Source of the DNA: Mageeibacillus sp. UBA5770
GTDB lineage: Bacteria; Bacillota_A; Clostridia; Saccharofermentanales; Saccharofermentanaceae
Length of the DNA stretch: 11,346 nucleotides
Reading direction: 5' to 3'
NCBI GenBank assembly: GCA_002418705.1
Contig: DIEQ01000130.1
Span: 30,963 to 42,308, forward strand
Below are positions 7,334 to 11,346 of this stretch, one piece after another. Position numbers and translations under genes: made by a program. Numbering within the stretch: position 1 is the first letter of the stretch; each line of letters starts with the position of its first letter. A model generated the notes under the pieces. The model was not told the origin of the DNA. It saw nothing but the letters and a program-made list of their open reading frames with translations, and did no database searches.

Positions 7334-7424
7334 TTTGTGCATTTCTATAAATTAAGCAGGAATGGGTTGTTTTCAAGAATGCAATTGTCATAGTATCAGC
7401 GAATCGAATTGAAGTAACCTATTT

Positions 7425-9845
7425 TCAAATCCTAATCAAATTCCCGCCCAGCAATCCCGCAGTCTCCGGACTGCATGTCGTAAATATGACCTGATGCCTT
7501 TTCGCGAAGTTCTTTATTAATTCTGCTGCTTTTTCCCTGCGGTCGGGATCGAGATCGACAAGGCAGTCATCCAGTATCAGGAAGCCTCTGCTTTCACCCA
7601 GGATGTTGTCCAGTAAGGTCAGGCGCAGTGCCAGGGCTACAGAATCGTAGGTTCCGGCAGAGAGTAAGTTCACGGGGATATCTATCTGCTGATCTTTTTC
7701 TAGACGCATTGTAAAGTCATTATCTATATCCGTTACCTGGTAGGATCCGTTGGTCAGAAGAGCGAGGTTTTGCGAGAAGGATTGGATGACGGGTGTAAAG
7801 GAAGACGTGTCCATTTGTCTGCGGGTCTCGTCGAATGCCGCCTTTATCATGAGGAGTTTTCTTGCTCTGTTTATTTTTTTCTGGAACAAGGATTCTTCCT
7901 CTTCAAAGCTTTGGGAAAGTTCCTCGTAAGTCAGCTCGGGCAAGTTTCTTTCTGCATCGAGATAATTGTTTCTGAGCGTATTTAGCAGAGTATTCGTTGA
8001 TTCATATGACTTCCTGATTCCGGATAGTTCTTGTCTGAATGAATCCGCTGAATCATATTCTGCGGGCAGCGGAGCGAGCGGCTTAAGCTGAGCTTCATTC
8101 TCTTTGAGAGTCATTCGAACTTCAATGATTTTGTCGAGAAGGCCGTCGACATTCCCGTACTTTTCGCACCATTTCTGAACTTTATCATGCAAGGATTTTT
8201 GCTCAGAAAGCACGTCAATATTGCTGCGGTTTATTTTCTTGATTTCAGCTTCTATTTCGGTCAATGAGCGTACTTGGCTTAAGTCGCCAAAGCCTACTAT
8301 TCTTTGCTCCAGACTATCCAGGGTCTCGCCGTTAAGATGTTCATTGACTTTTGTGAGACAGGCATCCAGGATTCTTTTCTGTGCATCGAGTCTTTCCAGA
8401 TTGAGCTTCGCTTCTTCAACAGATGCTGCATTTAAAGTTGCCAACAGCTCTTCAAGCTTCATCTTGAATTCCATGTACTGATTCCGAAGCTCGCTAAAGT
8501 CCAGATCACCTGATTTGAGTTCGATCTCAATCAGGTCCCTGCTTTCCAGCTTGATATAACCATTCGCTTTGAATGAGTCTCCGGAAGAGATTTCCACGGG
8601 TTCTTCCAGGTCTTTTGTAATCAGGAAAGTGGTTCCATCTGGGATCCTATTCAGCTTTCCGATCATCACACCGGCCCTCATTTTGGCTTCCGAGGTCAAC
8701 ATTCCATGATAGTTTTTATCGAGATTCTGGATGTCTTCCTTCGTGATGTCTGTGGAATCGGCAATTTGCTTCCTGGTGGCAGCGATGTTGTCGTTCAATT
8801 CGTTGATCTTGATCAATTTATCTTCCAGAATTTTCTTGGCAGATACTTGATTTGCCAGCAGTTTCTCAGCATCAAGCTTAGTAATCTTTGCATCAATTTC
8901 GGAGATTTCTTTTGTCAATTGCTCAAGCCGCATGTCGCACTGCGGCCATTCCTGGTTGATTGCTGAATACTCTTTGAGTTCGCCTGTTAATTGCTTTATC
9001 TGCGGTTCAATCATCGCTCTTTTGACGACATCACTCTCGATGATTTCCATCGAGGCTTTTCTCGCAGCAAAGGCCTTCAGTGTTGCTTCCGTTTTCTGTG
9101 TATCCTGATAGATTTTTTCAATCAGCGCTTCAGCCTGTTGGGATTCTTTCATTGCAAGACGAAGATTCTCTTTTCGATAGAAGCTTTCTACAATTTCGCC
9201 ATTGCCGACTTTGTACGGATTGCTGATACCCTTGTTATTCTCGGGATAGTTCTTTTCGAGATCCCAATGCTTCAGAAGACGGCTAATCTCATCATTGATG
9301 CGTTGATCTAAGTCATCAAGGGAGACCCCGTCAAGCTCCATGACTACTTTTCTAAGTAAGGAGCTGACTTCGCCTTTGGCTTCCTTGTTCTGGATAATTT
9401 TCTCAATGGCGGACTTAATGTACAGCTGTTTGGAAAATACAATACTGCTGTAAGTGCCCTCTCCGAAAACAAGGACATCTTTCAGGAAAACAGCAATGCT
9501 CTCCTCGCTCTTTATTACTTGTGAATCGGGCAAAATCATGCGGGAAAAGGGCATCGATCCCCATTCTCTGCTTACCCTGTAGTCTCCTGTGTGATCCGAT
9601 ATAATGACTTCCCCATCGATACTGTCGCCCGCCTGAATAGGCATGAACTTATCACGGAACTCTATATCTTCGACTTTCTTATAGCCCAGTTTGCTTGATT
9701 TGAAGAGCACTGAATAGAGTCCTTCTACCAGCGTGCTTTTTCCGGCCTCATTGGGTCCAAGAATGACATTGAGATTATCTTTAAATTCAATATCCTTATC
9801 CTTAATTCCGGCAAACCTTTTGCAGCTGTACTTTTTGATGATCAT
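7425..9845 (-). CDS. Rad50/SbcC/YhaN-like ATPase without zinc hook
   Basis: 806 aa, shorter than typical SbcC (about 1000). The N-terminal strand-loop leads into Walker A GPNEAGKS (30-37). A long charged coiled-coil region fills the middle. The C-terminal head has the signature LLSAGTYDS (727-735), Walker B GFLILDD (754-760), D-loop LVDLD (762-766) and IFTTCSPET (787-795). There is no CxxC motif in the protein, so the Rad50 zinc hook is absent, as in YhaN-like members. Where related ATPases place the H-loop histidine (TCH), this protein has Thr-Cys-Ser (Ser792), which may alter hydrolysis. The ATG overlaps the stop of the nuclease gene (ATGA, 9842-9845) and has GGAGG 7 nt upstream, so the two are coupled. 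Expected partner: the upstream phosphoesterase, forming a DNA-end-processing complex. Confidence 0.87.
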   Translation of the reverse strand: MIIKKYSCKRFAGIKDKDIEFKDNLNVILGPNEAGKSTLVEGLYSVLFKSSKLGYKKVEDIEFRDKFMPIQAGDSIDGEVIISDHTGDYRVSREWGSMPFSRMILPDSQVIKSEESIAVFLKDVLVFGEGTYSSIVFSKQLYIKSAIEKIIQNKEAKGEVSSLLRKVVMELDGVSLDDLDQRINDEISRLLKHWDLEKNYPENNKGISNPYKVGNGEIVESFYRKENLRLAMKESQQAEALIEKIYQDTQKTEATLKAFAARKASMEIIESDVVKRAMIEPQIKQLTGELKEYSAINQEWPQCDMRLEQLTKEISEIDAKITKLDAEKLLANQVSAKKILEDKLIKINELNDNIAATRKQIADSTDITKEDIQNLDKNYHGMLTSEAKMRAGVMIGKLNRIPDGTTFLITKDLEEPVEISSGDSFKANGYIKLESRDLIEIELKSGDLDFSELRNQYMEFKMKLEELLATLNAASVEEAKLNLERLDAQKRILDACLTKVNEHLNGETLDSLEQRIVGFGDLSQVRSLTEIEAEIKKINRSNIDVLSEQKSLHDKVQKWCEKYGNVDGLLDKIIEVRMTLKENEAQLKPLAPLPAEYDSADSFRQELSGIRKSYESTNTLLNTLRNNYLDAERNLPELTYEELSQSFEEEESLFQKKINRARKLLMIKAAFDETRRQMDTSSFTPVIQSFSQNLALLTNGSYQVTDIDNDFTMRLEKDQQIDIPVNLLSAGTYDSVALALRLTLLDNILGESRGFLILDDCLVDLDPDRREKAAELIKNFAKRHQVIFTTCSPETAGLLGGNLIRI

Positions 9846-10954
9846 TTTCTCACCTCCGCAATCAGCTCATAGGCAAGTTGAAGTGCTTCGTCATCATTGG
9901 AAAGTGCTGACAGGAGTTGTTGCGGGAATGATCCGTCTGAGAATTCTTTATTAATCTTCTCCTTCGTGATCTTTATTCCAAGATCGGTGTCGTTAATGAT
10001 CAGATACCCAATAGCATCTTCAATATCTTTATATACTTGCTGACGATATGTGAAAACATCTTCCTCTACTTTTCCGCGTATATGTATACGGGCTATCGTT
10101 TTCGAAGGTTCGCCTTTAAGAAGGTCAGTACGAATTGCATCCAGATCATCCCTTTGACGGACCGAGTAATTCCGATCAACAAATTGGAAATTGCCAATAG
10201 TAACCGTCTCGCCACTAATTTCTCTATTATCATCAATTGAGATAATCCATGCGCTTCCACAATGCCTGCAGTCAATTCCGTCTGGTTCCGGAGTCCCGGG
10301 ATTATAGATCTTCCACTGCGTAACAGATGCTTTGGGTGGGTATGTGATATGCGTATGCCCCATAAGCCACACATCCATTGGAATATCATTCAATTCATCC
10401 AGTGTCATGTTGAAATAATTCGAATCCATATCCGGCGAAATACCAACAATGGCACCATGAGCAATTCCAATATTCATCAGTGACTTATTAATATTCTGAT
10501 CCCGGATCCATCCCAAATTATTGGTATTCGAATGCTTGGAGTGGCAAGGGGCCGGATACACGACAGCATTGATATCATAATCAGCCAGAGAATACAGCTG
10601 CTCATGGTTGACGAAGAGAATTTTATCAGAGGCTTTACTTTTAAAACTATTCCACAAGTCAACCATGTCATTGTCATAGTCATGATTGCCGGGCATTACC
10701 AGAACACATTGGCCTTGAAAAGACTCAAGTGTCGTAACCACACTAAGAATCGTCTTCTTATCAATTCCGCTGATACCATTAAACAGATCACCAGAAATGA
10801 CAAATAGATTACAGCCATGCTGGTCTGCCAACTTCACCATATATTTCAAGCTGTCGAGCCGGGCCTGCTGCAATGCGCTTTTGATCGGCTCGGGATAGTT
10901 GTTGAATTTCATACCTATATGCAGGTCACCTGTGTGGAAAATCTTGAGCGGCAT
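9842..10954 (-). CDS. Mre11/SbcD/YhaO-like metallophosphoesterase (DNA nuclease)
   Basis: 370 aa from the ATG at 10952-10954, chosen for its AGGAGA 6 nt upstream and because MPLKIFHTGDLHIG is the usual family start; a GTG 57 nt earlier is in frame but has no ribosome site. The five metal-binding motifs are present in order: GDLH (D10, H12), GDLF (D56), GNHD (N90, H91), His166 (IAHG) and GHTH (H200, H202). Such enzymes are Mn2+-dependent exo/endonucleases that pair with a Rad50-type ATPase, here the next gene, with which it overlaps by 4 bp. A CRHC pair (C229, C232) lies between the catalytic domain and the C-terminal capping region; the order of the family in that region suggests this is incidental. 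It is the first gene of the run. It is probably a YhaO/YhaN-like pair rather than housekeeping SbcCD. Confidence 0.92.
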   Translation of the reverse strand: MPLKIFHTGDLHIGMKFNNYPEPIKSALQQARLDSLKYMVKLADQHGCNLFVISGDLFNGISGIDKKTILSVVTTLESFQGQCVLVMPGNHDYDNDMVDLWNSFKSKASDKILFVNHEQLYSLADYDINAVVYPAPCHSKHSNTNNLGWIRDQNINKSLMNIGIAHGAIVGISPDMDSNYFNMTLDELNDIPMDVWLMGHTHITYPPKASVTQWKIYNPGTPEPDGIDCRHCGSAWIISIDDNREISGETVTIGNFQFVDRNYSVRQRDDLDAIRTDLLKGEPSKTIARIHIRGKVEEDVFTYRQQVYKDIEDAIGYLIINDTDLGIKITKEKINKEFSDGSFPQQLLSALSNDDEALQLAYELIAEVRK

Positions 10955-10960
10955 GTGCGT

Positions 10961-10969
10961 TCTCCTCTC
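10961..10969 (-). promoter_or_regulatory. Ribosome binding site of the metallophosphoesterase gene
   Basis: GAGAGGAGA on the minus strand, 6 nt before the ATG at 10954. It fixes the start at this ATG and excludes the longer reading from 11011. Confidence 0.75.
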
Positions 10970-11059
10970 GGGAAAAATGATATTGGTTATTTGCTTTGAA
11001 CAAAGTGCCACAATTATTAAAGATCTGGTTCAACAAAAATCTAAAGCTACAATCCTTCT

Positions 11060-11083
11060 TTATGAATTTATTATAATTCATAA
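11060..11083. promoter_or_regulatory. 9-bp inverted repeat, candidate operator for the nuclease operon
   Basis: TTATGAATT, a 6-nt spacer (TATTAT), then AATTCATAA: a perfect 9-bp inverted repeat centred about 118 nt upstream of the metallophosphoesterase start. A minus-strand TATAAT (11070-11075) lies inside it, and a TTGAAG is found upstream but at 20-nt spacing. A dimeric repressor overlapping the -10 would be a natural arrangement. The AT-rich context means chance cannot be excluded. Confidence 0.35.
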
Positions 11084-11170
11084 TTGATTTCGTCGCTTCA
11101 AATATAGGGATTCCTGACAACATATTCTGACACTGCATTTACAAAATCATCTTTTTTTCTTTCCGGGTGG

Positions 11171-11221
11171 CCTGTTCTCAGACATCGAACAGGGTAGATC
11201 TCATGATGGTTCTGTATGAGA
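11171..11221. other. Two adjacent small hairpins
   Basis: CCTGTTC (11171-11177) pairs with GAACAGG (11187-11193) across a 9-nt loop. TCTCAT (11199-11204) pairs with ATGAGA (11216-11221) across an 11-nt loop. They precede the stronger hairpin at 11250-11279. I do not recognise a known structured RNA class. Nothing else interpretable was found in 11084-11170. Confidence 0.3.
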
Positions 11222-11249
11222 GTTAATATTGCTGAGTAAGTGTTAAATG

Positions 11250-11279
11250 TAAGAAGGGGGCTGGCCTGCCCCCTTCTTA
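11250..11279. terminator. GC-rich hairpin, probable bidirectional Rho-independent terminator
   Basis: A perfect 12-bp stem (TAAGAAGGGGGC / GCCCCCTTCTTA) encloses a 6-nt loop. The stem is A-rich on the outer 5' side and T-rich on the outer 3' side in both orientations, which is how bidirectional terminators look. The T-run after the stem is weak on both strands. It probably ends a gene lying beyond the right edge and insulates the defence-like operon. Confidence 0.6.
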
Positions 11280-11342
11280 TATCGCGTAATTCTATTTTTG
11301 AATTATACTTTGCTAATTTGCATTACACATTTCCGCGATATA
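11278..11342. repeat. Nested inverted repeats at the right edge
   Basis: TATATCGCG (11278-11286) is repeated inverted as CGCGATATA (11334-11342), 47 nt apart. Inside, TAATTC (11287-11292) pairs with GAATTA (11299 onwards, 11300-11305) around a 7-nt T-rich loop. The outer arm begins within the last bases of the terminator stem. The structure may continue past the window. Possible explanations are an operator pair, a small palindromic element, or the leader of a neighbouring gene. Confidence 0.4.
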
Positions 11343-11346
11343 TCAT

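Noticed and set aside
10955..11011. Longer N-terminus of the metallophosphoesterase from an upstream GTG
   Set aside because: No Shine-Dalgarno before the GTG, the extra 19 residues do not resemble the family, and a strong ribosome site precedes the ATG at 10954.
10926..11138. A 70-aa minus-strand frame overlapping the metallophosphoesterase start region
   Set aside because: It covers the nuclease gene's ribosome site and start in another frame, has no ribosome site of its own and no family resemblance.
1..11346. CRISPR arrays, tRNA or rRNA genes, insertion-sequence transposases
   Set aside because: No regularly spaced repeats, no cloverleaf-like or rRNA sequence and no transposase-like protein were seen on either strand.

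Overview
The window looks like accessory DNA from a low-to-mid-GC Bacillota (Firmicutes), probably a clostridium-like lineage. The evidence is strong AGGAG/GGAGG ribosome sites before nearly every gene, short intergenic gaps, and closest family resemblance to Firmicutes proteins. This assignment is inference from style and families, not from a marker gene. Every convincing gene lies on the minus strand, so transcription runs from right to left.

Layout in transcription order (right to left). (1) 11346-10955 is a non-coding leader. It holds a strong GC-rich hairpin, several weaker hairpins and a 9-bp inverted repeat upstream of the first gene. (2) 10954-9842 is an Mre11/SbcD/YhaO-like metallophosphoesterase, overlapping by 4 bp (3) 9845-7425, a Rad50/SbcC/YhaN-like coiled-coil ATPase without a zinc hook. 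(4) 7282-5039 is an AAA_13 ATPase of the RloC/PrrC type, with a CxxC zinc hook and a candidate Arg-Glu-His anticodon-nuclease triad. (5) 4793-3504 is an FRG-domain protein with a puzzling translation start. (6) 3449-3111 is a MazG-like nucleotide pyrophosphohydrolase, followed after 5 bp by (7) 3105-1165, a DUF2075-type SF1 helicase carrying an N-terminal PD-(D/E)xK-like nuclease domain. (8) About 1098-604 is a graveyard: a 5'-truncated ORF overlaps the start of a PHP-domain gene whose middle is deleted and whose C-terminus survives in another frame. (9) 497-99 is a VOC (glyoxalase/bleomycin-resistance fold) protein, and 71 to beyond the left edge is the start of a RibD_C/dihydrofolate-reductase-family protein. 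These last two look like ordinary chromosomal genes.

The stretch from about 600 to 11000 reads as a defence island: a DNA-end nuclease/ATPase pair, a suicidal tRNase-like ATPase, an FRG protein, a nucleotide-pool hydrolase with a nuclease-helicase, and a decayed PHP gene. RloC and the FRG gene, and separately the decayed PHP region, are visibly more AT-rich than their neighbours, so the island was probably assembled by several transfers. Cooperation between modules, for example Mre11/Rad50-like DNA-break processing feeding an RloC response, is a hypothesis from proximity only.
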